Positions 54,768 to 64,000 of a stretch of 64,000 nt of DNA are shown in pieces. The position numbers were made by a program, and so were the translations under genes. The stretch's first letter is position 1, and each line of letters starts with the position of its first letter. The notes under the pieces are model-generated. The model had not been told where the DNA came from. It saw nothing but the letters and a program-made list of their open reading frames with translations, and did not search any database. The stretch covers positions 2,651,601 to 2,715,600 of the forward strand of contig KL647288.1 of assembly GCA_000727475.1 (NCBI GenBank). Reading direction: 5' to 3'. The stretch is from Sarcocystis neurona. Taxonomy: Eukaryota > Apicomplexa > Conoidasida > Eucoccidiorida > Sarcocystidae.

Positions 54768-57700
54768 ATGTGAAAGTGAGTGCAGTTGTAAAGGGCAACA
54801 TTCCTCCCATACTGGTAATAGTCGGGGCAGTGAACGTAAGGACGCATAGTTGCAGAAGGCTAGGTAGAAAGCTGCTTAGTTGTTTCGAAGAAGGGAGCAA
54901 CAACGGTCCACGCACCTAGGTGGAGGAGGAGAACGAGAGAAACGTCCCTTTTCTTGTGGTTCCTTTATCTGTACGTGAGGCTGAAGTGCTGCTAAATTGT
55001 ACTCGTGTATTGTCCCCAACATATTGTTTTGCTGTGTACGTAAACACACACGTACATGCGAAAAAAGTACACATATACTCGTATATGTAAGCGTGCGTAT
55101 ATGGGGTATATGGGGTAACAGTGTTCCGACGAAGTGAGAAAGCTGCACACACAAAAATGATGGAGGCGAAATGAACTCCAGGAAAAGGCTTCACGGGCGC
55201 ACATGTGTGAAATCATTGATTGAAACCGGACTACGGCGAAAGAATGCTACAGGCGGCACTCGTATAAGACACCGTCAAACTCGTGTAAGGCTGGCGCTCG
55301 CAGGAACAACGCACAGTCAAGGCTCTGAAACACACACAGAGCAGCAGTGCCTCGAAGGCTATTCACAAGCCTGTTTGTTTACCGAAATCTAACTGCTTGA
55401 AGGCGACGCTGGGGTTGTATATACTTGAATAGCTGGCGGGAATGCTGCGGTGCGCTAGCCGATGAAGGCGTCACAATAGTATGGTTTGCAAAGCAGCTCG
55501 GTATGTCACTCGTACTGCGAGATAGTTAACAACGACGAAACTCGCACCCCATATCTGTCTTTTCGTTGTGTTGTGGTAGATCCACAACATGACATTGTCT
55601 GCTGTAATGTGCTACTTCAGTCGCAATGTTGTGACATCGCTTTTTATACATCTAGGCAGTGTCTGATACTGACAGGGTTATAGACCTGACTACAAAGTCG
55701 CGCAGTGAGTGGGGAAGACGACAAGCGGCAATAGGTGCTCTCAGGCAGAAGTACAGCAAGACGAACTGCAAGTGTACGTACAAACAGAATTGTGGCAAGG
55801 CAACATAAACTTCGGCATTCTCTTCAAGCGGGAACGTGGGTATCCGTGCACCACGACGCGGCAGAAGGCGGCGAAGAAGGACGACGGACCTGGCAGTAGT
55901 GGACGGCTTAGATCAGGGATGGAAAGACTATACTTCGAAAGGAAAACAAAGATCTGTCTCTGTCTTCTGTGTGGTAAAGACTCGCATGTCGAATACAACT
56001 CCTAGCGTACAACTCTTGTAGGGAAAGGCTGGGAAGATGAAACCGGGCTACAGATAACTACGGTAGCAGAAGGAAGGAGCGAGTGAGTGGTACGTCAGGA
56101 AAATGATGTAATTGGGTAAGGCTTGTGAGGAGACTTCAGCACATACTTTTCTGGGAGCAAATTTCATGCACGACACAAGTGGTCCGACAGAATGTTATGT
56201 CTTCGTAAGGACTGTCATATGTATATCGTAGCAAGGCCACAGGCAAAAATGGTGTAGACCAAGTAACACGGACATATCCAAGTGAAGCAGACGCGAAACT
56301 TTATCATACAGGGACATATCTCACCTCGATGTAAAGGTATGCACCCTTTACGAACGCAGAACGACGTCTGCCGGTGCGTGTCTGCAGCAGCAGACGGCCA
56401 CGTGTTTGCAGGTGTATACGTCCATGTGTGTACAGTGATGTGAAATGTGTCAATTTAGTCACAACGGCAGTAACGTATCCGTATGGATGAGCGAAGCGAG
56501 AGGTGACCAGGTGCGCTTCTCACGCTGGCGAGTCACGCTTTCAACGTTATCCCGCCTCTGTATCGAACAAGTTAGTCCCGTTTCCCCAGGTGAGTGTTTC
56601 TCCCCCTCTGTTTTTAAGAAAACATGTTCTTTTCTTAGCGTCAGTGTCGGATTTTTTGCGTATCCTGAAACGACGCTTTCCCCTACCGCCTTGCTCAAAT
56701 TGTAAATTGGTCGGTTCCCACATTTCTTCTCTGAGATGTTTGGATGTGAGTACGCGCCAGTTATCATGACGGATTGTGCAGTCCTGCCTATACAAAGGCA
56801 AGACCGACGTTTCTTCTCTCGGGTGTTTGGATGTGAGAACGCGCCAGTCATCATGACGAATTGTGCAGTGCTGCCTATACAAAGGCAGGACCCACATTTC
56901 TTCTCTCAGATGTTTGGATGTGAGTACGCGCCAGTCGTCATGGTGAATTGTGCAGTGCTGCCTATACAAAGGCATTCTAATATGTACACGCATATGAAGA
57001 CAGGCCGCCTGTCTGTGTTCCTTTTTGTACCTCCATAATGGGGGGTAGTATATTCCCCTGCGTGGCGCAGGTCTACAGCACAGACATGCAAAGATGCGTA
57101 CGTACTTCTCTTTACACGTGTGTATTGTTGAGCTAGTTTTATGGAGTTAAGGTGGCGATCAAAGCGTACAATCGGCCACACCTGCTTCTCTCCCCGTACG
57201 GTGTTATTCTGTATGGCTGGGTGTATCAGATAAGATGGGTGCACACGCACACACTTACTTGACTTCTCGAAAGAGATTTTACTTGTTGAAAGGTACATTC
57301 GTCTTTTCCCTCAGAAGGCACTTTGCGTCTAAAACGCATAATAAAAAGCTTGGTCCACTGAAAAACAATTCAATTCCAGATGCTGAGTACGTTCTGTACT
57401 ACTTTCGCGGCGAGCTGTACGCAGGGATGCATCCTGCAGCATTGAAGCCAGGAGGACACCGCACTTTTTTGCGTATTGTATTTTCGACACGAGCACTGCA
57501 AGTTCTCGCAGACACATGCATCACATCGGAAATATCTTTCATCGAACGTACCTAAATAGTTAGATGTATTTGCGTCCGTATCTCTCAAGCGAGAACCCGA
57601 GGGAGAATCGGTCAATTAGTGCTAACGATACATTCGACTTTTACGCTGCTCACGACTCAGGAAATATCGACCTACTCGACGGTCACTAACACATTACGTT

Positions 57701-58890
57701 TCACACGAAGGAACACTAGACTTTCTTGCATACTGCTGTCGCTGTGTGTACATCAAAATATGCACATACTTCATGCACCTCCGTAAATATGTGCTGACGG
57801 CGCGTTGAAATGCATCTGTCACATCCACAAGCAGTGCGCGTATTCGGGTAGGTAATCGGCCACGATCCACACGGTATCCTATTTTGTGCGTACGTGTTTG
57901 GTGTGCGTGTGTGTGTTGTGTGTCTACATGCACATGCGTGTGAAGAAAAGATATTATGGTCGTGGACAAAGAGCCAGGTAAACGAGTGCAAATGTGCAGA
58001 TCCGTATGCCTCGGAAGAAAGGTCGTTCTACAGTCTCATACTGTTATCGACAAGTAAGAAAATAAGCTTTACGCCGCTCCTTGCAGTGCATCTGCACCGA
58101 TGTGCACGTATACAGATGCGCGGTTAAGTACTTTTCTGAGGTTTTGTTCATGCGTAAACACATACACGAAAAGAGGACACCACCCCCTCTATGTAAATAC
58201 GTGTACAACAGAACTGTGTATACGTCGTGTACACGAGTGCATACATGCGAGTTTTCTGTAAAAGATGGGTTTTGGGAGTACGCTGACAGAAATGCTGGGA
58301 CATAGGGTTGCAAAGGAAGATGTGAAGGACGGTTGCCAGCGAGCTGTGCCAGTCTCTTGAGGTGACGTCACTAGAACCCCACCGACGATATTTATTTTGT
58401 GGGCGACACTACGGAGAATAAGCGAGATACTGCAACAGAAACTGGGCCCAGAACCACTAAATTTCTGCGAAGAATCGGAAGGCAGACGGAGGTCGGCACT
58501 AGCCTCAGTGTTGCAACTGATATGTGGTTGAACGGAATTCCAGTTACCTTGGTATTGCTACGTGGATACTTCAGCATTCCCGTGATGTCTTCCAGACCGG
58601 ATCTCAAAGTCCGTGAAAAACTCCAAGCTTTTCGAAAGGAGACATAGACAGAACTGAACTAAGACTAAAATCTGCATATCAGGTCAAAGACAAGTACTGT
58701 GAAGCAGGTTCAGTACTGTTCATTACCCTTCCAAGGTTATAGAATGTTCTGCTACACCCGTGCAACCGACAACATGCGCTGCACGTCTCCCGTAGATACT
58801 CCCCCGTTCTCGTTTCCACCAGAAGGCTACTTCTCGCGTCGGTTTCGCGCCTCCTCTCCATACTAATTTGATTCTCTATAACCGGATACA
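54768..58890. other. Second repeat-poor island, no gene recognised
   Basis: About 4 kb downstream of AFG2 with almost no microsatellite or triplet runs. Its texture matches the 22.1-27.7 kb island. Frames are short; a pair on opposite strands at 58392-58647 is open for 70-80 residues without a recognisable motif. The only internal structure I see is the 87-bp repeat at 56717-56974. Confidence 0.6.
56717..56974. repeat. 87-bp tandem repeat, three copies
   Basis: Three copies start at 56717, 56804 and 56891. They share CACATTTCTTCTCTCAGATG, GTTTGGATGTGAGTACGCGC, GATTGTGCAG or AATTGTGCAG, and CTGCCTATACAAAGGCA. The unit equals 29 codons, so frames remain open through the array on both strands. 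On the plus strand 56736-57038 reads MFGCEYAPVIMT-type repeats. Confidence 0.9.
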
Positions 58891-61409
58891 TACATATATA
58901 CCGGTATATCTGCTTTGTCTGGGCAGCCTTTCACTGTTTCGTGTTGCTGTGGGTGTTTCGAACTCCGTTGTCTTGCTGCACACGCCGTGTACCTACACCG
59001 CACGGAGAGTCTCACGCAGCCGGTTTCCGAGTTTTTCTTCCTTATCTTCCCGTCACATCCCTTATGGATTCCTCCCAGTCAACAAGGAGGAAAGGCTTTC
59101 TATCTTTTTTGCCCACTCGAAGTGTCCCGCCTCCATCTTCGCTCAACTGGGTTTCCCATTGCTGACTCGCCTTCTAAACGCTGGCGACCCCCTTTCTTTC
59201 CCCTGCATGTTCGTTCCGCTTTGCATCCTCTTATTTTGCTTCTTCTACACGTATGGATATCCCCTTGTGGTGATTCGTCTCGCTCTGAGGTGCGTGTGTA
59301 TGCAAAGGTTGAGTAGAACAGCTATTCGTGCGTGCACGTGGAAGTCAACGCGAAACGGTAAATGTTCATCCCTACATGTGTACATGCACATACGCATGTA
59401 CTACACAAAGCTGAGCCGCATGTTTTGCTTTGAAAATGTGTACCGAAAATATACACAGTGTATGGCATCAGGCGTGCATGTCTACGGGGTGTCGGATTTC
59501 TTACGTTTCACTGCCCCTTGCCCTGTCTCCGTGAGGACTGCGGTTCTGCACGCCCTCCGGGCCTTCTTGTCTGTGAACTTTCCCCTCTCTCCTTGCTCGT
59601 CTCTACAACTTCCACATTACGTCTTATAGAGGACAAATCCTCGTCTGTTTGCACGTCCACGACTTCACTTTCCTCTGAGGAACATGGCAGATTTTTTGGA
59701 GCGTACATACATTTCCGTCCACGACCGGACAGTGCGGGCTTCTTCTGGAGTCGAGCGTTCCTTGACGAAGAATGGTCTTTTTAGTTTATATCTTATTCCT
59801 TTACGCCAAGAATATTGACACCGTTTTTCTCTTTTGGTTTCACTTGTTGGCGGTTGCGTCTGTCGATGACTTCCCACCGTGAACATTAGTCGTCCTTTTT
59901 AGGCGTCAGTGAAATTCCCACGTCCTCCTGCCTGTATTCTCACTACGGGCTCCCTTTCATTTTATTGACGGCCTCGTCGTAGGTCCCTTCAATCGATTTA
60001 TTCCACAGAAACCGTCCTTTTTGGAGTACCGACAATTATGAGGTATCCTCTTGTGCTCGGTTCTCTTCTTGCGACTCACACACAGTGTACAGCACTTCTT
60101 TGTGGCATCTTTTCGCGCTCTGAAAACGCTGATTGGTGCCCCTTTTTTCGCGTCCTCCAGACGTCTTTCCTATTTCTTTCCTCTTTCGCTCGTCTCTCAA
60201 AAAAGAAGCCTGTTGACGCTACTTCCCAACGCCGGGTTTTTCCTCTTCTACAGCCCTGCGATGTGCTTATTCTAGCCCATAACTCTGAATGCTTTCTATG
60301 AACTTCTGGGGTTCCCTTTTCTCGCCGTCAAAGTCTTCGCAGCGGGCAGCGGGCTCTCTTTTGCTGCTTAATTCCTCCTTTTTACGTCTGTTTGTTAGTC
60401 CTCTCTTCGTCTCTGTAGTATATCACTTTCTATTGGTGGGAAAGCTCTTGTTGCACTCTTACGACGACTACCCCTACTGAAGGCAAAAGGCGGTTTTGTC
60501 CACGCACCTCTCCGTGCAACAGCAACACCAAGCAGGAACTGCAGCAGCACTCCCACCGGCAGCTATGTACAACAGCAGTCGGCACGTGTGGCAGACATGC
60601 GTAGCAGCAGCAGAAACGCGCAGCAGGGGCAGAACGCAAGCGCGACAGCACCCCACCCGCACACACCGCGAGCAGCAGCACGGGTGAACATCTGTAGCAC
60701 CAGCAGGGGAGACGCCTCGCCTCAGCAGCAGTGGCAGCGTGCTAGAAAAAGCACGCTTGTAGCCCAGTAGAGAGCAGGAAAGAAGCGCCTCAGCAGAAGC
60801 AGAGCAGCAAACGCAGGAGGAAGAGCAGCAGGGGACGAGGCACACAGCCAAGGCGCCCGCCGCGAAGGAGCCTGAAAAGGCAGCAGCAGAGATGCCACAG
60901 CATGGCAGCAGCATGCACGACGGCACACAAATGACTCTACTATATTGTATTTTCTCTTACTTGGGGTCCTCTGCGTTCTCTTCTTCTTCGTCACCCTTTG
61001 CTTGAAAATGACGCCTTTTCTCCTTTCGAACGAGCTGTTTTGACTGCTGTTGCTGCCGCGGCTTGTCGAAGAACGACGGTGTTGCTGCAGGGCACCGCTC
61101 TATGCGGCAACTTTCCATTTCTCTTCTATTTCTTGCTCAGTTTCTCCTCTGCTGCTGCCCCTAGGCCTGTCGCCCCGCAAACGTCACCTGGACGACCGTC
61201 GCGTCAGTATTACCATTTTGTCTTTGCTGTTTGTGCTTCTTCGTCCGTTCGGCTCACTTTCCCTCACGATACCGCCGTTCCTTTCGCCCCTTCCTTTGTC
61301 CTCCACACGTCTGTCCTCTCGCTATTTCTTCTGCTCTTCCTCTCCCTTTCTGTCCTTCTTGTTCTGTTGTTCTGTCCTTTTTGCATGTATCCTTGCCGTG
61401 ACTTTCCTC
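58891..61409. other. Pyrimidine-rich 5' region of VPS45
   Basis: C/T-rich plus strand from 58900 to 60420 and again from 60960 to 61400, matching sense-strand leader or intron composition of plus-strand genes here. It is broken by a CAG-rich block at 60500-60900. No exon of a known protein was recognised. An untranslated first exon or leader intron of VPS45 is possible. Confidence 0.45.
60500..60900. repeat. CAG-rich block
   Basis: CAGCAG/GCAACA-rich DNA in the VPS45 upstream region, less pure than the other triplet tracts. It is open on both strands for 60-150 residues (Gln/Ala/Thr on plus, Leu/Cys/Ala on minus) without a domain. Confidence 0.7.
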
Positions 61410-63189
61410 ATGGCAGGGACTTGCGCATGCAGTGACCTAGTCATACTGGCTGCGCAGCACCTGCGGGCGCTGCTGGAGCGTGTACCCGGGCCGAAGGTGC
61501 TGCTGCTCGACCATGAGACCACGGGCTTTGTCTCTGTCGTTCTCTCTCAATCCGAAATTCTTCAGAAGGAGGTACTCTCTTAATATGTCTTACTGCTGCT
61601 GCTGAGGAAAAGACTGCTGCTGTCAAAAAGGCTGCTTCCTGTCAGAAGTGCTCCTCCTGGTGCTATAAGAGGATATCACTGCTGCTTTTGGCGCTGCTTC
61701 TCTTAGTGCTGCCGCTGTTAGTGCTGCTGCTGCCGCTGCTGTTAGTTCTGCGGCTGCTGTCGGTACTGCTGCTGCTGCTGTTGGTGCTGTTGCTGCTGTT
61801 AGTTCTGCTGCTACTGTTTGTTCTGCTGTTCCTGCTGTAGACGTCGCTTCATCTTGAAAACATTCGGCTGCAAGGACTGTTGCCACTGTTGTGTCTGCTG
61901 CTGGCAGTGTGCCTACGCATGTGCTACTGTGTGGAGAGTGTCTTGGCAAGGGGCGGCCGTGTTATCCACATGACGTTTTCGAGCAGCAGACCAGGGGAGA
62001 GGGACGGATGTCCTTACTGCCGGTATTGCTGCCGCTGTCGCACCTATTGCTGTTGTTCCCGCTTGCTTCCTGTTGACGCTATATTTCAAGGAAAGCAGCA
62101 GAAATCAAGACCCAGGTGCTGCCGGTAGTGCTGCTGACCCTGCTGTCCGTGCACAATGCGGTGATGGTGCTGCTGGCCCCGTGCCTCCTGCTCCCCCCAC
62201 CACCTGCAACGTCTGAGTGCGCTACCGGGATTGCTGCAGCTGCTGCGTCGGGTGCACTGCTGCGGCTGCTGTTGCCATTCTATTTCCTGCTGCTCCTGCA
62301 GCAGCAGCACTTTTACCTGCTGCTGCTGCTGTCGATGTTGCTGTGCTGCTGCTGCTCCACTGGCCGCCGCTCCTGGGGCGTGGCTTGTTGCTTCCTGTGC
62401 TGCTGTGTCGCGCTATCACGAGGCGCGCTGCTACTGGTGGTGGTGCTGCCTCTGTCGCTATTTCTGCTGCCTCCGCTGCCACGTCTGTCGCTTCTGTTGC
62501 TGCTTCCACTGCTGCTGCGTCTGCTGCCTCCGCAGCTTCAGGTGCTGCTGCTTGTGCTTCTGCGTCTGCTGGTGCGCCTTCGTCTCCTGCTGCTGCTCTT
62601 CTGCTGCTTCTTCGTGTGCTGCTGCTGCTGGTGCTTGTACCTCTGCAGTTTCTGCGCCAGTTCCTGCTACTCCCGCATCTGCTGCTACTACTGCTGCCGC
62701 TTTTGCCACTTGTGCTTCTGTTTTCCCCCTGCTGCTGCGTCGTCATGCCTGTCCATGGCTATGACCATCGCCTCTGGCTGCTGTGTTGCTCTGGATATGC
62801 GGCAGGTGTTCCTGGTAGATCGTCTGGACGTGCTGCCTCGGGGGCACTTCGAACACTTAAGTTGCGTCTGCTTCTTACGACCCACGAGCGAGAATTTGCT
62901 GTTGCTGTTGCAGCTGCAGCAGCAGCAGCTGCCGCCCACAGCAGCGGCAGGCGGTATTAGCAGCAGCAGCGGGGACGTTGGCAGCGCCCGTTTCTCTGCG
63001 TCTTCAGCAGGAGCACTTGCGCGCGGGCCGCATGCGGCTGCGACTGACGAAGGCGTCGCGCAGCAGGAAGAGCAGCAACAAAGCCGCTTCCGCGATATAC
63101 ATATATTCTTTTCTTCTACGGTGCAGCAGCAGCAGCCCCAGATGCTCCGGCGTCTGGCAAAGCAAGACGAAGCCGACAAAATCGCGCAA
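61410..63189 (+). CDS. VPS45: VPS45, Sec1/Munc18-family vesicle fusion regulator (5' part)
   Basis: VPS45 binds endosomal/TGN syntaxins and regulates SNARE assembly; the Plasmodium relative is linked to endocytic uptake. Two exons are visible: 61410-61571 (54 codons from ATG) and 62806-63189 (128 codons), joined in phase 0. Exon 1 contains KVLLLDHETTGFVS and QSEILQKE. Exon 2 begins VFLVDRLD, followed by CVCFLRPTSENL and, after a Gln/Ala/Ser insert of about 60 residues, DIHIFFSSTV with KQDEADKIAQ. This order matches the VPS45 N-terminus: LLMD-ETT, QSEILQKEV, ICFLRPT, the YIYF-S segment, and a DEQEVV-like region. QSEILQKEV is characteristic of VPS45 among Sec1/Munc18 proteins. The donor after 63189 is GTCAGG; the expected next motif (VQE-Y-DF) is not found before the window end, so the gene continues beyond it. 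The start has about nine more residues than relatives. Confidence 0.87.
61592..62760. repeat. CTG triplet field in VPS45 intron 1
   Basis: About 1.15 kb of CTG/GCT-rich DNA, with CTGTTAGTGCTGCTG variants at 61700-61850 and denser CTG runs at 62270-62700. It fills the intron 61572-62805 and encodes Leu/Cys/Ala strings in all plus frames. The frame of exon 2 is open upstream to 62116 without a stop. Confidence 0.85.
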
Positions 63190-63967
63190 GTCAGGCTCAT
63201 ATTGCAACCGTACCAACCTTCCCCTCATCAAAAGTCGCTTCCTTTTCCGCTGTTTTTCTTGTGCTACACACCCCGTCTTCTTCCGCAAAAGTTTTTCCCA
63301 TTCTTCGCCATTTCTCTGCTCCCGCTCCGAAGGAAGAAGTGCGCGGGGGACTGGCCGCTGATGCTGTCGTTCCCGTGTATCTCTAGATGAGTGCAACAGC
63401 AGATGCGTCTACTTTTGCTGCTGCTGGTGCCGGTTGCTGCGGGGACATTGCTGCTGCGATAGTCGCGCTGCTGCTGTCGCTATTGCTGGTGTTGCCACGG
63501 ATATTTGCTACTATCCTCGGATGCTCCAGCTGCTCCTCTTCATACGTCACACACGTTGCTGCTGCCGCCGACGGCCCTGCTCTTCTGCTGGAGTTGTGCC
63601 GCCCACTTTCTCTTCCTACATGCGCTCTTCCTATGCGTTGCTTCTCGTCTCTCGTGGTTCTCCCCTCTGCTGCTGCTTCCACTGTTCCGCCGTCTGCACT
63701 CCTCTTGCGCCTCTGCCTCGCCCCCTTCGCTGCTCTTCCTATTGCATCCTGACGCTTCTTCAATCTCCTCCTCCTCCCGTCTACTCCTGCTGCGACTGCA
63801 GTCTGCTGCTGTCCGCCCTGCTGCGCTGGCTGCGGATGCCCCATGTTTCAAGAACTGGTGCATATATATACATATATCTATACAGAGAGAGAGAGACAGA
63901 ACGACAGAGAGCGACATACATACATATATATATATATGTAGAGGGGGAGACACACACACACACACAA

Positions 63968-63999
<32 letters not shown>

Positions 64000-64000
64000 T
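63190..64000. other. VPS45 intron 2 and window end
   Basis: Pyrimidine- and CTG-rich DNA to about 63840, then TA/CATA microsatellite with an AGAGAGAG block at 63880-63912 and long TA runs to the end. No further VPS45 exon was recognised. Confidence 0.55.

Noticed and set aside
56717..56974. Regular repeats that might suggest a CRISPR array
   Set aside because: The whole 87-bp unit is conserved with no variable spacers, and the genes are eukaryotic.
62116..62805. Upstream continuation of VPS45 exon 2 as coding sequence
   Set aside because: Low-complexity Leu/Cys translation of CTG repeats; exon 1 joins directly at 62806 with conserved sequence on both sides.

Overview
The window looks like nuclear DNA of a coccidian apicomplexan, most likely Eimeria or a close relative such as Cyclospora. 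The reasons are intron-rich eukaryotic genes, conserved proteins inflated by Ala/Ser/Gln-rich inserts encoded by CAG/CTG triplet runs, and alternation between repeat-rich stretches (TA/CATA microsatellites, minisatellites, triplet tracts) and repeat-poor islands. The genus is inferred from genome style, not from a marker gene. I see no rRNA, tRNA, CRISPR array, prokaryotic operon or intact transposable element.

Layout. (1) 1-9.3 kb: mostly repeats (CATA microsatellite, an 800-bp ACT/GCT triplet field, a 21-bp minisatellite and other tandem arrays), plus weak candidate exons for the 3' end of the next gene. (2) 9.3-22.1 kb, minus strand: a mitochondrial-carrier-family gene resembling the peroxisomal carrier PMP34/SLC25A17. 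Five exons are spread over 12.8 kb and its introns are full of microsatellite and higher-order tandem repeats. (3) 22.1-27.7 kb: a repeat-poor island with no recognisable gene. (4) 29.9-32.2 kb, minus strand: deoxyhypusine synthase with a long low-complexity N-terminal extension and an acidic/Lys-rich insert inside the catalytic core. (5) 32.2-35.9 kb: triplet-rich divergent intergenic region with one small unidentified candidate gene. (6) 35.9-54.8 kb, plus strand: a very large AFG2/SPATA5-type double-AAA ATPase, for which I derived a ten-exon model with all phases consistent. A 432-base assembly gap lies in its first exon. (7) 54.8-58.9 kb: a second repeat-poor island carrying three copies of an 87-bp repeat. 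(8) 58.9-64 kb, plus strand: pyrimidine-rich leader sequence, then the first two exons of VPS45, which runs off the window.

The recognised genes are housekeeping functions and do not form one pathway. Two of them, deoxyhypusine synthase (eIF5A modification) and AFG2 (60S subunit maturation), are divergently placed neighbours that both serve translation. VPS45 serves endosomal SNARE fusion, and the carrier moves small metabolites across an organelle membrane. In these genes the introns are pyrimidine-rich on the sense strand, so base skew predicts transcription direction where no gene can be read. I did not find a convincing new biological system. The most unusual points are triplet-repeat introns that stay open in frame with flanking exons, the PMP34-like carrier, and the nested families of minisatellites.
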